This document shows positions 24,739 to 34,084 of a stretch of 64,000 nucleotides of DNA, one piece after another. Position 1 is the stretch's first letter. Each line of letters opens with the position of its first letter. The notes under the pieces are model-generated. The model saw only the letters and a list, made by a program, of their open reading frames with translations, searched no databases and was not told the DNA's origin. The position numbers and the translations under genes are program-made. This DNA is from Neisseria perflava (GTDB lineage Bacteria > Pseudomonadota > Gammaproteobacteria > Burkholderiales > Neisseriaceae), in assembly GCF_019334725.1 (NCBI RefSeq), contig NZ_CP079818.1:1302001-1366000 (forward strand). The letters run 5' to 3'.

Positions 24739-26031
24739 TCAGTTGGTTAATGATGCAAAAACTTGGAAATACTCGGGGAAAGTTTTATGCGTACATTTCG
24801 GGTCGTTGATGATGACGGGGACGCCCAAAAGCGAAGCCAGCGAGAAACACATGGCCATGCGGTGGTCGTCGTAAGTATCAATGACGGCATTGGGGGTAAG
24901 TGTTTCGGGCGGCGTAATATGGATGGCTTCGGCTTCTTCAACGACTTCTGCACCCAGTTTGCGCAGTTCGGTTGCCATAGCGGCGATGCGGTCGGTTTCT
25001 TTGACGCGCCATGAGCCGATATTGCGCAGGGTGCAGGGTTGCTTAGTGGCCAGCGCAACAATGGCCAGAGTCATGGCCGCGTCTGGAATATGGTTGGCAT
25101 CCAAATCAAAAGCCTGAATCTTGCGCTCGGCAGGACGGGAAATTTCTACAAAATTTTCGCCCCAAATGACATCTGCGCCGATTTTCTCCAATTCACGCGC
25201 AAAGGCAACGTCGCCTTGGATGCTGTGTGCGCCGATGCCGGTTACGCGGATGGGTGTACCCGCAATCAGGCCTGCGCCCAAGAAATAAGACGCGCTGGAG
25301 GCATCGCCTTCTACATATAAATGCTCGGGCGCATGATATTTGGCACCAGCCGGGATTTTAAATACACGGTAGTCTTCATTGATGATGTCCACACCGAACT
25401 GCGCCATCAGCTTGAGCGTGATGTCGATATAAGGTTTGGAAATCAATTCGCCTACCATGTGGATTTCAAATGCTTGTCCGGTCAAGGGCAAAGCCATCAG
25501 CAGGGCGGTCAGGAATTGGCTGGAAACATTGCCTTTAATCGGAATAACGCGCTCGCCGTTGTCTTGGCGTTTGCCGATCTGAAGAGGCGGATAGTTTTCA
25601 TTGCCCAGATATTGTACGTCCGCGCCTGCAATCCGCAGCGCATCCACCAAATCGCCGATGGGGCGTTCGTGCATACGCGGTACGCCATGCAGATGATAGT
25701 CGCCACCCAAAACGGCAAGCGCGGCAGTCAAAGGACGGAATGCCGTACCGGCGTTGCCTAAAAACAAATCGGCGGTTTGGTTGGGAAAGCGGCCGCCGGT
25801 GCCATGAACTTTCAGACGGCCTTCAGGTAAAGATTCAATTTGAACACCGAGTTTATCGAGTGCTTCAAGCATTCGGTCGGTATCGTCGGATTTGAGCAAA
25901 GAATGGATTTCGCAAACGTTGTCGGAGAGTGCCGCCAAGAGTAGCGTGCGGTTGCTGATGCTTTTGGAACCGGGCAGGGCAACGGTCGAAGGCTTGAGTG
26001 TAGAAGCGGGCAGGCGGATGGATTCGGTCAT
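24739..26031 (-). CDS. aroA: 3-phosphoshikimate 1-carboxyvinyltransferase (EPSP synthase)
   Basis: 430 residues from the ATG at 26031 (MTESIRLPAS). Family signatures are PGSKSISNRTLLLAAL near the start, LGNAGTAFRPLTAAL around residue 90, and the C-terminal RVKETDRIAAMATELRKLGA. It joins shikimate-3-phosphate and PEP in aromatic amino acid synthesis. The frame is open to 26085 but the extension is not expected in the family. Confidence 0.95.
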   Translation of the reverse strand: MTESIRLPASTLKPSTVALPGSKSISNRTLLLAALSDNVCEIHSLLKSDDTDRMLEALDKLGVQIESLPEGRLKVHGTGGRFPNQTADLFLGNAGTAFRPLTAALAVLGGDYHLHGVPRMHERPIGDLVDALRIAGADVQYLGNENYPPLQIGKRQDNGERVIPIKGNVSSQFLTALLMALPLTGQAFEIHMVGELISKPYIDITLKLMAQFGVDIINEDYRVFKIPAGAKYHAPEHLYVEGDASSASYFLGAGLIAGTPIRVTGIGAHSIQGDVAFARELEKIGADVIWGENFVEISRPAERKIQAFDLDANHIPDAAMTLAIVALATKQPCTLRNIGSWRVKETDRIAAMATELRKLGAEVVEEAEAIHITPPETLTPNAVIDTYDDHRMAMCFSLASLLGVPVIINDPKCTHKTFPEYFQVFASLTN

Positions 26032-26331
26032 GGCTGGACTAAGCTCATTTGAGTTGTAAATTAGACCGATATTATACGCAGGCAAAGGCCGTCTGAAAAA
26101 TGAAGAGGGTGCAATTTATTTGTGAAAAAATGAATTTTTATATCAGTACACGATTTTCTAATCGTTTATTTTGAAATTTTCTGCTTCAGTTTTATGTTTG
26201 CCACTATAACTTATTTTGTTGTGGCAGGCATATAACCAAACACCATAAGAAAATCAGAAACCATTCTTTCCTATTTTTTCAGACGGCCTTTAATATCGGC
26301 GGACAATCATTGATAAAGCAAGAGCACGACC
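26032..26331. other. Intergenic region between divergent aroA and cysG
   Basis: 300 AT-rich bases without a gene. One AGGCCGTCTGAA lies at 26084-26100 and an inverted copy at 26274-26291, about 180 bases apart and too distant for an ordinary terminator. Promoters for aroA and cysG must lie here; TATAAC at about 26205-26210 is a candidate -10, but I see no convincing -35. Confidence 0.4.
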
Positions 26332-27729
26332 ATGAGACATTATCCTTTGTTTGCCGATTTGAGAGACCGCCCAGTTTTACTGGCAGGTGCGGGTAAGGTT
26401 GCCGAACGCAAGGCGGAAAGCCTGTTGTCTGCCGGAGCGCGCGTACGCGTTGTTGCGGAAACTCTGAATCCGCAGTTTCAGCAATGGGTGACTGAAGGGA
26501 AAATAGTTTGGCTGGGCGGCTTGTTTGAAGAAGCTATGCTGGACGAGGTGTATTTCGTTATTGCGGCGACGGATGATGATGGGTTTAACCGCCGTGTTTT
26601 TGAAGCGGCGGAACGACGGGCAAAATTGAGCAATACGGTGGATACGGCAGATTTGTGTTCGTTTATCGTGCCTGCCGTGGTGGATAGGGGGCCATTGAAG
26701 ATAGCCATATCCAGCGGCGGTACTGCGCCTGTATTGGCGCGTAAATGGCGGCAGATTATTGAAACATTGATTCCGTTGCATACGGGCACGATGGCGCGTA
26801 TTGCCGGTAAATGGCGTGAGAAGGTGAAACAGACGATTCATCATGTCGAACGCCGCCGTTATTTTTGGGAAAAGTTGTTCGACAGCCGTTTTAGTATTTT
26901 TGCGGCTCAAAACAATATCGAAGCGGCAGAACGTGAATTGATCACGCAGTTGAATCGGGAAACGCCGTTTGGCGGCGAAGTGGTTTTGGTGGGCGCAGGG
27001 CCGGGTGATCCGGGCTTGCTGACTATACATGCTTTGCAGGCGATACAGGCTGCGGATACGGTGTTTTACGATGCTTTGGTATCGGATGATATTTTGGCGA
27101 TGGTACGTAAAGATGCAGTGAAAATCAGCGTGGGCAAACGCGCCGGTGCGCACCATGTCCAGCAGGAAGAAACCAATCGTCTGTTGGTTGAACACGCTCA
27201 AAAAGGCGAGCGTGTGGTAAGGTTGAAAGGCGGCGATCCTTTTGTGTTCGGACGTGGTGGGGAGGAAGTGCAAACCCTGCATCAAGCTGGAATCGCTTAC
27301 CGCATTGTGCCGGGTATTACTGCTGCACTTGGAGCTACTGCTTATGCCGGTATTCCGTTAACCCATCGCGATTGCGCCCAAAGTGCTTTATTTGTAACTG
27401 GCCACAGCAAACACGAGGGCAATCAGCCTGATTGGCAGACTTTGGCTTTAAGCCGTCAAACGCTGGTAATCTATATGGGCACGCTTAAAGCGGCTGAGAT
27501 TGCGGAAAAACTAATGGCTTATGGCAGGCAGCCTTCTACGCCCGTTGCCGTGATTTCTAATGGCACTTTACCTAATCAAACCGTGCGGACAGGCCGTCTG
27601 AAAGATTTGGGCTTGCTGGCTGCCGAAGCAGAGCGTCCGGCTTTAATGGTGATTGGTGAAGTGGTTGCCCTGCGCGATGAGATGAAATGGTTTGGAGAAT
27701 TTGTCGAATGCTATGAAGAAGCGGCGTAA
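26332..27729 (+). CDS. cysG: Siroheme synthase (multifunctional CysG)
   Basis: 465 residues with both parts. The N-terminal precorrin-2 dehydrogenase/ferrochelatase has VLLAGAGKVAERKAESLL and SSGGTAPVLARKWRQ, including the conserved Ser. The C-terminal uroporphyrinogen III methyltransferase from about residue 215 has LVGAGPGDPGLLTIHAL, RLKGGDPFVFGRGGEE and VPGITAALGATAYAGIPLTHR. It converts uroporphyrinogen III to siroheme for sulfite and nitrite reductases. Confidence 0.94.
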   Translation: MRHYPLFADLRDRPVLLAGAGKVAERKAESLLSAGARVRVVAETLNPQFQQWVTEGKIVWLGGLFEEAMLDEVYFVIAATDDDGFNRRVFEAAERRAKLSNTVDTADLCSFIVPAVVDRGPLKIAISSGGTAPVLARKWRQIIETLIPLHTGTMARIAGKWREKVKQTIHHVERRRYFWEKLFDSRFSIFAAQNNIEAAERELITQLNRETPFGGEVVLVGAGPGDPGLLTIHALQAIQAADTVFYDALVSDDILAMVRKDAVKISVGKRAGAHHVQQEETNRLLVEHAQKGERVVRLKGGDPFVFGRGGEEVQTLHQAGIAYRIVPGITAALGATAYAGIPLTHRDCAQSALFVTGHSKHEGNQPDWQTLALSRQTLVIYMGTLKAAEIAEKLMAYGRQPSTPVAVISNGTLPNQTVRTGRLKDLGLLAAEAERPALMVIGEVVALRDEMKWFGEFVECYEEAA

Positions 27730-27744
27730 AGAGTATTGATCAAA

Positions 27745-27780
27745 CAAGGCCGTCTGAATATTGGTTTTCAGACGGCCTTG
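27745..27780. terminator. DUS-pair terminator
   Basis: A 14-base inverted repeat CAAGGCCGTCTGAA lies between the convergent cysG and NUDIX genes. Confidence 0.75.
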
Positions 27781-27782
27781 CC

Positions 27783-28388
27783 TTATTTAAAAGCTTGGCA
27801 ATATTGCTGATAACGTTCTGCCAGTCCATATAGGATGATTGCTGTCAGCCCCCAGATGTCGTAGTGCCGAAAAGGTAGGGCGGGGAGGGCGAGGGTTTGA
27901 TTGTTGTGATGAAGCTGGCGGAATGTGTAGTTTTGCAGGTTTAAGGCGAAGTCCAAAGGCAGATAAAAAATTTCTGCTACTTCATCGGGATTTGCTTTTG
28001 GGTTGATGGGCTGGGTGCAAATTGCCGGAACAGGCGTAACACGGTAGCCGGAAGGCGTGTCATAAAAGGGTAGCGGCGCAAAAGTCTGCCATGCGGCAAT
28101 CGGAATGGCGGTTTCTTCATAAGCTTCTCTTAACGCCGTTGCCGTTAGACTGTCATCTTGGGCATCTTTGCGGCCGCCGGCAAAGGCGATTTGTCCGGTG
28201 TGCTGCCTTAAGGTCTCGGCCCTTTTGGTCAGTAAAATTTGCCACGCTCCTTCATGCAAGACAATGCCGACCAAAACGGCTGCTTTTTTGACCGTTTTTG
28301 GGGTAACTAATTGATTGCGCTCTGCTTGCATACGGCTGCTGAAGTGTGAAGCTTGAGTTAGGAAATGGATAAGGTGGTCGGTATTCAT
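27783..28388 (-). CDS. NUDIX hydrolase, CoA pyrophosphatase (NudL) type
   Basis: 201 residues. The NUDIX box ends LREAYEETAI and begins with GGRKDAQDDS, with Asp where many NUDIX boxes have Glu. This and the preceding LLTKRAETLRQHTGQIAFAGG (the CoA-type motif, LL-T-R-S-x-x-LR-x-H-x-GQ) match the NudL/PCD1 subfamily. It would hydrolyse CoA or its derivatives to 3',5'-ADP and phosphopantetheine. Confidence 0.82.
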   Translation of the reverse strand: MNTDHLIHFLTQASHFSSRMQAERNQLVTPKTVKKAAVLVGIVLHEGAWQILLTKRAETLRQHTGQIAFAGGRKDAQDDSLTATALREAYEETAIPIAAWQTFAPLPFYDTPSGYRVTPVPAICTQPINPKANPDEVAEIFYLPLDFALNLQNYTFRQLHHNNQTLALPALPFRHYDIWGLTAIILYGLAERYQQYCQAFK

Positions 28389-28563
28389 TTTTGGCGCTGA
28401 TCGTTTTATGCAGATGAGGATTACACAAGGTTTACGGTTACCGTGTCAACAAAATAGGGTGCGTGTGTTACAGTTATGCCTGAATGATAAATAAAGCTTT
28501 GCGTCTGTTTTGCAAGTGCTTAGGCCGTCTGAAAATGTCGGCAGGTTCTCAAAAAGGATAGTT

Positions 28564-30426
28564 ATGTTGTTTTCCCCATCCCGTATTCGAGTAGTAGCCG
28601 CGGCTGTCATGATGTTGTTTGCTACACAGACTTTTGCCGCGCCCGGCGATTCAAATGCAGTTTTTGAATCGGCTAAGATTATTAAAAAGAAAAGCCGTGC
28701 CGACCATTTTTCTCCCGAAGAACGAGAGCAGGAGCGGATACGTCTGTTGGGTATACAAAACCGCACCTCGCAGGTTTTCACTTTGTTAAATTCAGAACTG
28801 GCCCTGCAAAAGGGTGATGCGGCTTCTGCTTTGTTTACTTATATTTTGACGTTGCATCGCACCAAATCTCCCGAAGTGGCCGAACGCGCTTTGGAGATGG
28901 CGGTTTCTTTAAACGCATTTGAACAGGCTGAAGCTATTTACCAAAAATGGCGCGAAATTGAGCCGGAGCCTGGTGAAACACAAAAGCGTATGACTTGGTT
29001 GCGCAATTTGCTGCTGGGCAAAGCCGATAAGAATTTGAGCGGATTGGATAAGGTGATTGCCGGCGGTAGTGAAGACGAGCAAAAGCGCGTGTTCCTGCTT
29101 TTGGCACAAACCGCAGCCCAACAGCCGAATCTGACCAGCGATGCAGTCAAACAGGTACATAAAACGGCACTGATTTATAAAGACTTTCCAGAAGCGGCGA
29201 TTGCGGATGCAATTTTTAGTGCAAAAGACGGTCAAAAGAAACACGCCATTGCGGCATTGCAGCGATTGGCCAAGTTGGACAACGAAATCCTGCCGCCGAC
29301 TTTCGTCACCCTGCGGCTGATGGCGCAACGGCATCCTGATATTCTGGACGGTTTCTTCAAAGAGACAGACACCAAAACCTTATCTCCGATTTGGCAGGAA
29401 TTGGACATCGCCAATTTGATCGCTCATGGTCAAAATGATAAGGCATTCAAGCGTTTGCAGACTTTGTTGGAAGAAAATCCCAACCCTGATTTGTATATTC
29501 AGGCTGCCTTATTGTCAGCCAGCAAGACGGAAAATATTTCTGCAGTAAACAGCTATCTGGAAAAGGCTTATAAAGCCGGTACGGAGGAGCAGCGCAGCCG
29601 TGCGGCATTGATTGGCGCGGTGTCTTACAATGATGCCGAGGATTTTGCCAAAGCCAAACAATGGCTGGCCAAGGTCACGGCTACGGCTTATACGTTTGAT
29701 AAAACCATTTTGGCCGCTTCCATCGAGGCCAAGCAGGGCAACCATAAAGAGGCTTGGGCTTTGGTGCAACGCGCACAAAAAATACCCGAGCAAAGAGGAC
29801 GTTATTTTGAAGCCAGGGATTTGCTGAATACGGCTTTGTTTGTATTGTCTAAAAATACCAATCTTCAAGAATCGTTGAACGCTTTGAACAGCTTGGTAAA
29901 CTCCACCGAAAAATCCTTGAAAACCCAAGCTTCTCCAGAGTTGCTTGCCAATGTGCTGTATCAGCGTTCGATGGTGTATGAGAAGCTGAATCAGCCAGGC
30001 AAGGCGATTGCCGATTTGCGCCGTGTGGTAGAGCTGTATCCGGATAATCCGCACGGTTGGAATGCTTTGGGCTATACCTTACTGTCAAGTGGCAAGGATT
30101 TGGAGGAAGCTTTTAAAATGGTTCAGACGGCCTATCAAATGGAGCCGGAAAGCGCAGCAATTAATGATAGTGTAGGCTGGGCGTATTATCTTAAAGGTGA
30201 TGCGCAAATGGCGCTTCCATATATCCAATATGCCTACGAAAAAGAACCTGAAGCCGAAGTCGCCGCGCATTTGGGCGAAGTCCTATGGACGCTTGGAGAC
30301 CAAGATAAGGCCAAAGAAATCTGGAATGATGGTTTGAAGCGCGGAAGCAATCTCCGAGTATTAAAAGAGACAATGTCCAAATTCGGTATAACGTCCAGTA
30401 AACCGCATACTCAAAAACACAAATAA
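28564..30426 (+). CDS. Secreted TPR-repeat protein
   Basis: 620 residues from the ATG at 28564, which has AAAGGA upstream; the ATG at 28510 overlaps a DUS and is less likely. A signal peptide (VVAAAVMMLFATQTFAAPGDS, cut in this quotation to its core) predicts export. The rest is helical, with several TPR-like units, clearest near the C-terminus (YQRSMVYEKLNQPGKAIADL, NALGYTLLSSGKDLEEAFKM, NDSVGWAYYLKGDAQMALPY). It is likely a periplasmic scaffold. It precedes lolB and ispE in one orientation, an order shared with other neisseriae, but its own function is unknown to me. Confidence 0.78.
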   Translation: MLFSPSRIRVVAAAVMMLFATQTFAAPGDSNAVFESAKIIKKKSRADHFSPEEREQERIRLLGIQNRTSQVFTLLNSELALQKGDAASALFTYILTLHRTKSPEVAERALEMAVSLNAFEQAEAIYQKWREIEPEPGETQKRMTWLRNLLLGKADKNLSGLDKVIAGGSEDEQKRVFLLLAQTAAQQPNLTSDAVKQVHKTALIYKDFPEAAIADAIFSAKDGQKKHAIAALQRLAKLDNEILPPTFVTLRLMAQRHPDILDGFFKETDTKTLSPIWQELDIANLIAHGQNDKAFKRLQTLLEENPNPDLYIQAALLSASKTENISAVNSYLEKAYKAGTEEQRSRAALIGAVSYNDAEDFAKAKQWLAKVTATAYTFDKTILAASIEAKQGNHKEAWALVQRAQKIPEQRGRYFEARDLLNTALFVLSKNTNLQESLNALNSLVNSTEKSLKTQASPELLANVLYQRSMVYEKLNQPGKAIADLRRVVELYPDNPHGWNALGYTLLSSGKDLEEAFKMVQTAYQMEPESAAINDSVGWAYYLKGDAQMALPYIQYAYEKEPEAEVAAHLGEVLWTLGDQDKAKEIWNDGLKRGSNLRVLKETMSKFGITSSKPHTQKHK

Positions 30427-30433
30427 AACCAAA

Positions 30434-30468
30434 AGGCCGTCTGAAAAGCGTTTGATTTCAGACGGCCT
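30434..30468 (+). terminator. DUS-pair hairpin between the TPR gene and lolB
   Basis: A 13-base inverted repeat AGGCCGTCTGAAA lies just before the lolB ribosome site. Confidence 0.65.
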
Positions 30469-30482
30469 ATGAAGGAATATCC

Positions 30483-31067
30483 ATGAATTTGAAACGATTA
30501 TCATCGGTTGCAGCCTTATTGCTTTTGGCTGCCTGTGCGCAGCCAAATTTACCTCAGCAAAACAGTTGGCAAGCAGCAGAGCAGGTGCAGGATTTTAGCG
30601 CAGATGGTCGATTGGCTGTTAAAGTGGAAGGCAAAGGCTCATATGCTAATTTCGACTGGACTTATCAGAATGCGGTTCAAACCATTGATGTCAATACACC
30701 ATTGGGCAATACCGTAGGTCAGCTGTGTCAAGACAGTGAAGGTGTATTGGCAGTAGACAGTAAGGGTAAGGTCTATCAGGCGGAAACGGCTGAGGAATTG
30801 AGCAGACAGCTTTTAGGCTTTGCTTTGCCGGTCCAATATCTGCATATTTGGGCTGATGGTAAACGCGTTGCCAATGCGCCATACAAAATCCTGCCTGATG
30901 GCCGTCTGGAGCAGTTTGACTGGACAATATCGCGTACTTTAAATAGTTCAGGACAGCCTAAAACGCTTCAACTTGAGAATGCCAAGTTTAATATCCGCTT
31001 GGTGTTTGACACGGTAAACCACTCTTTGGATAAGAATGGACAAACCCGATGCGCAGCACGCAAATAG
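30483..31067 (+). CDS. lolB: Outer membrane lipoprotein LolB
   Basis: 194 residues. The lipobox is LLLAAC (Cys19), followed by the LolB pattern FSADGRLAVKVEGKGSYANF and FDWTYQ. LolB receives lipoproteins from LolA and inserts them in the outer membrane. AGGA precedes the ATG. ispE starts nine bases after its stop, the conserved lolB-ispE order. Confidence 0.9.
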   Translation: MNLKRLSSVAALLLLAACAQPNLPQQNSWQAAEQVQDFSADGRLAVKVEGKGSYANFDWTYQNAVQTIDVNTPLGNTVGQLCQDSEGVLAVDSKGKVYQAETAEELSRQLLGFALPVQYLHIWADGKRVANAPYKILPDGRLEQFDWTISRTLNSSGQPKTLQLENAKFNIRLVFDTVNHSLDKNGQTRCAARK

Positions 31068-31075
31068 AGGATGCC

Positions 31076-31924
31076 ATGTCTGTTTCAGAGGAAATCCAAG
31101 CCTTTCCTGCGCCGGCCAAATTAAATTTGGATTTGAGGATTACCGGCCGTAGGAGCGATGGTTATCATAATTTGGAAAGTATTTTCTGTTTGATCGGCTT
31201 ATACGATACCGTTCATCTGAAAATGCGTACTGATGGGCAGATTATTCTGCATACGCCGGTCGAAGGGCTTAAGCCTGAGCAAGACTTGACTTATCGGGCG
31301 GCTAAATTATTACTGCCCTATGCCAACGTGCCGCACGGCGTTGAAATCTGGTTGGATAAGGTGATTCCGACCGGAGGCGGATTGGGCGGTGGCAGCTCTG
31401 ATGCAGCCACAGTCTTAATGGTTTTAAACCAATGGTGGCAATGTGATTTGAGCAGGCAGCAACTGATTGATTTAGGCCTAAGTCTTGGCGCGGATGTTCC
31501 TTTTTTTATTTTTGGAAGAAGTGCTTTTGCCAAAGGCGTAGGCGAGAAGCTGGCTGAAATAGATGTCCCTAAACAATGGTATGTTATCGTTAAGCCCCCT
31601 GTTCATGTGGCAACAGCTAAAATTTTTGCACATGAAGGCTTGACACGGGATTCCAAACCCAGCATAATGCCGACTTTCCAATCATTACAGCCGTTTCAAA
31701 ATGATATGCAGGCGGTTGTGTTTCAGGAATATCCTGAAGTTTGGAAGGCTTATGTTGAGTTATCCCAATATGGTTATACATTAATGACTGGTTCTGGAGC
31801 TTGTTTATTCATAGCAAGTGAATCTCATCAAGAAGCAAATACAATTTACCAACAGGTTTCTCAATCATATGAAGCGTATTGTGTGGAAGGATTAGATATT
31901 CATCCGCTGTTTCATATGATTTAG
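31076..31924 (+). CDS. ispE: 4-diphosphocytidyl-2-C-methyl-D-erythritol kinase
   Basis: 282 residues from the ATG at 31076, which has GAGG six bases upstream; an in-frame ATG at 31049 overlaps lolB. FPAPAKLNLDLRITGRRSDGYHNL is the GHMP kinase start, cited here only in part, and the ATP loop PTGGGLGGGSSDAATVL lies near residue 95. It phosphorylates CDP-methylerythritol in the non-mevalonate isoprenoid pathway. The stop is five bases before the first tRNA-Gln. Confidence 0.93.
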   Translation: MSVSEEIQAFPAPAKLNLDLRITGRRSDGYHNLESIFCLIGLYDTVHLKMRTDGQIILHTPVEGLKPEQDLTYRAAKLLLPYANVPHGVEIWLDKVIPTGGGLGGGSSDAATVLMVLNQWWQCDLSRQQLIDLGLSLGADVPFFIFGRSAFAKGVGEKLAEIDVPKQWYVIVKPPVHVATAKIFAHEGLTRDSKPSIMPTFQSLQPFQNDMQAVVFQEYPEVWKAYVELSQYGYTLMTGSGACLFIASESHQEANTIYQQVSQSYEAYCVEGLDIHPLFHMI

Positions 31925-31929
31925 TAAGT

Positions 31930-32005
31930 TGGGGAGTCGTCAAGCGGTTAAGACACTGGATTTTGATTCCAGCATGCGAAGGTTCGAATCCTTCCTCCCC
32001 AGCCA
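31930..32005 (+). tRNA. tRNA-Gln (anticodon TTG), copy 1
   Basis: 76 bases including an encoded CCA. The seven-base acceptor stem TGGGGAG pairs with CTCCCCA; the anticodon stem-loop CTGGATTTTGATTCCAG gives TTG; the T loop is GGTTCGAATCC. It begins five bases after the ispE stop codon. A possible promoter is TATGAT inside the last codons of ispE, otherwise it is co-transcribed with ispE. Confidence 0.96.
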
Positions 32006-32015
32006 AACCCTTTGT

Positions 32016-32091
32016 TGGGGAGTCGTCAAGCGGTTAAGACACTGGATTTTGATTCCAGCATGCGAAGGTTCGAATCCTTCCTCCCCAGCCA
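32016..32091 (+). tRNA. tRNA-Gln (anticodon TTG), copy 2
   Basis: Identical in sequence to copy 1, with encoded CCA. The spacer from copy 1 is ten bases. Confidence 0.96.
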
Positions 32092-32102
32092 ACACCCTTT
32101 AT

Positions 32103-32178
32103 TGGGGAGTCGTCAAGCGGTTAAGACACTGGATTTTGATTCCAGCATGCGAAGGTTCGAATCCTTCCTCCCCAGCCA
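32103..32178 (+). tRNA. tRNA-Gln (anticodon TTG), copy 3
   Basis: Identical to the other two, with encoded CCA. The spacer from copy 2 is 11 bases. A terminator follows three bases later. Confidence 0.96.
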
Positions 32179-32181
32179 AAT

Positions 32182-32212
32182 AAAAGCGTGTAAGTTCTCT
32201 TACACGCTTTTT
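32182..32212 (+). terminator. Intrinsic terminator after the tRNA-Gln array
   Basis: AAAAGCGTGTAA pairs with TTACACGCTTTT over a six-base loop and is followed by a T run; no DUS is involved. Confidence 0.85.
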
Positions 32213-32265
32213 TACGCTAAGAGCAAAATAACGCTGAAAAACTTTTTTTTACCCGTCTTTACGCG

Positions 32266-32271
32266 TATAAT
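32266..32271 (+). promoter_or_regulatory. Likely -10 element for prs
   Basis: TATAAT lies 84 bases before the prs start, in the gap after the tRNA terminator. The -35 region is only a T tract. Confidence 0.45.
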
Positions 32272-32354
32272 CGCGTAATTAGTGTCTTAGATATAGGGCA
32301 AAGGGAAGCGTAATGTTTTCTGCGCGTAAATCAAATCTAGAATCAGGTGAAGAT

Positions 32355-33338
32355 ATGGCTGCTTATGACAGTTTAATGGTGTTTACCGGTAATGCAAATC
32401 CGGAATTGGCGCAACGTGTTGTCAAACATTTGGATATTTCACTCGGTGAAGCCACCGTTTCCAAATTCTCTGATGGCGAAGTAGCCATTGAATTGTTGGA
32501 AAATGTGCGTGGTCGCGATGTGTTTATTTTGCAACCTACCTGTGCGCCAACCAATGACAACCTGATGGAAATTTTGACTATGGCCGATGCACTCAAACGT
32601 GCTTCTGCCGGGCGTATTACTGCCGCGATTCCTTACTTTGGCTATGCGCGTCAAGATCGTCGTCCTCGCTCTGTCCGTGTGCCGATTTCTGCTAAATTAG
32701 TGGCAAATATGTTGTACTCAGCAGGTATCGACCGCGTATTGACTGTTGACTTGCATGCTGATCAAATTCAAGGTTTCTTCGATATTCCGGTAGATAATAT
32801 TTACGCTACCCCGATTTTGTTGAACGATATTAAACAACAGCGCATTGAGAACCTGACTGTTGTCAGCCCTGACATTGGTGGTGTTGTACGTGCACGTGCT
32901 GTTGCTAAATCTTTAAATGCTGATTTGGCGATTATCGACAAACGTCGTCCTAAAGCCAATGTGGCTGAAGTGATGAACATTATTGGCGATATTCAAGGCC
33001 GTACTTGCTTGATCGTAGATGATATGATCGATACAGCAAACACCTTGTGTAAAGCAGCCGTTGCCCTGAAAGAGCGCGGTGCAGATCGTGTACTGGCATA
33101 CGCCAGCCATGCAGTATTCTCCGGTGAAGCAGTGAATCGAATTGCTTCTTCCGAAATTGACCAAGTAGTTGTGACAGATACGATTCCGTTGTCTGAAGCA
33201 GCTAAAAAATGTGAACGCATCCGTCAAGTTACTATTGCCGGTTTGCTGGCTGAAACGGTACGCCGTATCAGTAATGAAGAATCTGTCTCATATCTTTTCA
33301 ATGAAGATGTGATGACTGGCGGCATGTTGCTGCCATAA
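32355..33338 (+). CDS. prs: Ribose-phosphate pyrophosphokinase
   Basis: 327 residues from the ATG at 32355 (MAAYDSLMVFTGNANPELA); the earlier ATG at 32313 lies next to the promoter. Motifs are RDVFILQPTCAPTNDNLME, the substrate loop YFGYARQDRR, the PRPP-binding VDLHADQIQGFF and LIVDDMIDTANTLCKAA. It makes PRPP for purine, pyrimidine, histidine and tryptophan synthesis. It is followed by rplY. Confidence 0.95.
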   Translation: MAAYDSLMVFTGNANPELAQRVVKHLDISLGEATVSKFSDGEVAIELLENVRGRDVFILQPTCAPTNDNLMEILTMADALKRASAGRITAAIPYFGYARQDRRPRSVRVPISAKLVANMLYSAGIDRVLTVDLHADQIQGFFDIPVDNIYATPILLNDIKQQRIENLTVVSPDIGGVVRARAVAKSLNADLAIIDKRRPKANVAEVMNIIGDIQGRTCLIVDDMIDTANTLCKAAVALKERGADRVLAYASHAVFSGEAVNRIASSEIDQVVVTDTIPLSEAAKKCERIRQVTIAGLLAETVRRISNEESVSYLFNEDVMTGGMLLP

Positions 33339-33403
33339 CCCGATGTCGTCTTAAGCTGGTCGCGGCCGATGACGACGATTTTATCTAAATTGGAGTATTA
33401 AAC

Positions 33404-33976
33404 ATGACTTACGAAATTCAAGCCTCTGTTCGCGAAGCCCAAGGCACTGGTGCGAGCCGCCGCCTTCGTCGCGAAGGCCAAATCCCTGGCATCCTGTACG
33501 GTGAAGGTCAAGAGCCTGTTGCTATCGCTGTAGACCACAAAACTGTATTCTACGCATTGGAAAAAGAATCTTTCCATACTGCTTTGATTAAACTGTCTTT
33601 GAACGGTGAAACTAAAGACGTTATCGTGCGTGACTTCCAAATGCACCCATTCCGTCGCGAAGTTCAACACATCGACTTCCAAGCTGTAAAAGCTGATCAA
33701 CCTGTACGCATCCGTGTTCCTCTGCACATTGTTAACGCTGAAAACTCTCAAGCTGTTAAATTGCAAGGTGGTCGCGTATCTCTGTTGAACACTTCTGTTG
33801 AAGTAGTTGCTTTGCCTGCAAACATTCCTGCTTTCTTGGAGTTGGATTGTGCATCAGTAGTTGCCGGCGACATTCTGCACTTGTCAGACGTCAAATTGCC
33901 AGAAGGTGTTGAAAGCGTTTCCCTGAAACGTAATGAAAACCTGGCTGTTGCTACTGTTACCGGTAAAAAACGCTAA
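33404..33976 (+). CDS. rplY: 50S ribosomal protein L25 (general stress protein Ctc type)
   Basis: 190 residues: an N-terminal L25 domain that binds 5S rRNA (REAQGTGASRRLRREGQIPG, residues 8-27) and a C-terminal TL5/Ctc beta domain from about residue 95. Codon use is that of a highly expressed gene. It follows prs by 65 bases, with GGAG before the ATG. Confidence 0.94.
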   Translation: MTYEIQASVREAQGTGASRRLRREGQIPGILYGEGQEPVAIAVDHKTVFYALEKESFHTALIKLSLNGETKDVIVRDFQMHPFRREVQHIDFQAVKADQPVRIRVPLHIVNAENSQAVKLQGGRVSLLNTSVEVVALPANIPAFLELDCASVVAGDILHLSDVKLPEGVESVSLKRNENLAVATVTGKKR

Positions 33977-33993
33977 TCGGTAGTTAATATAAG

Positions 33994-34026
33994 AAAACCG
34001 TATCAGATTTATCTGATACGGTTTTT
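33994..34026 (+). terminator. Intrinsic terminator after rplY
   Basis: A perfect 15-base stem AAAACCGTATCAGAT with a two-base loop is followed by a T run. Confidence 0.88.
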
Positions 34027-34084
34027 GTTTTACATATAAAATCATTTGTTATAAAACTTGGGTAAACGTAACAGCATATGTACT

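Noticed and set aside
31929..32278. Overlapping short frames with repeated peptide across 31929-32278
   Set aside because: They translate the three tRNA-Gln genes; the tRNA folds explain the repeats. This also explains why the region looks like a short tandem repeat, not CRISPR.
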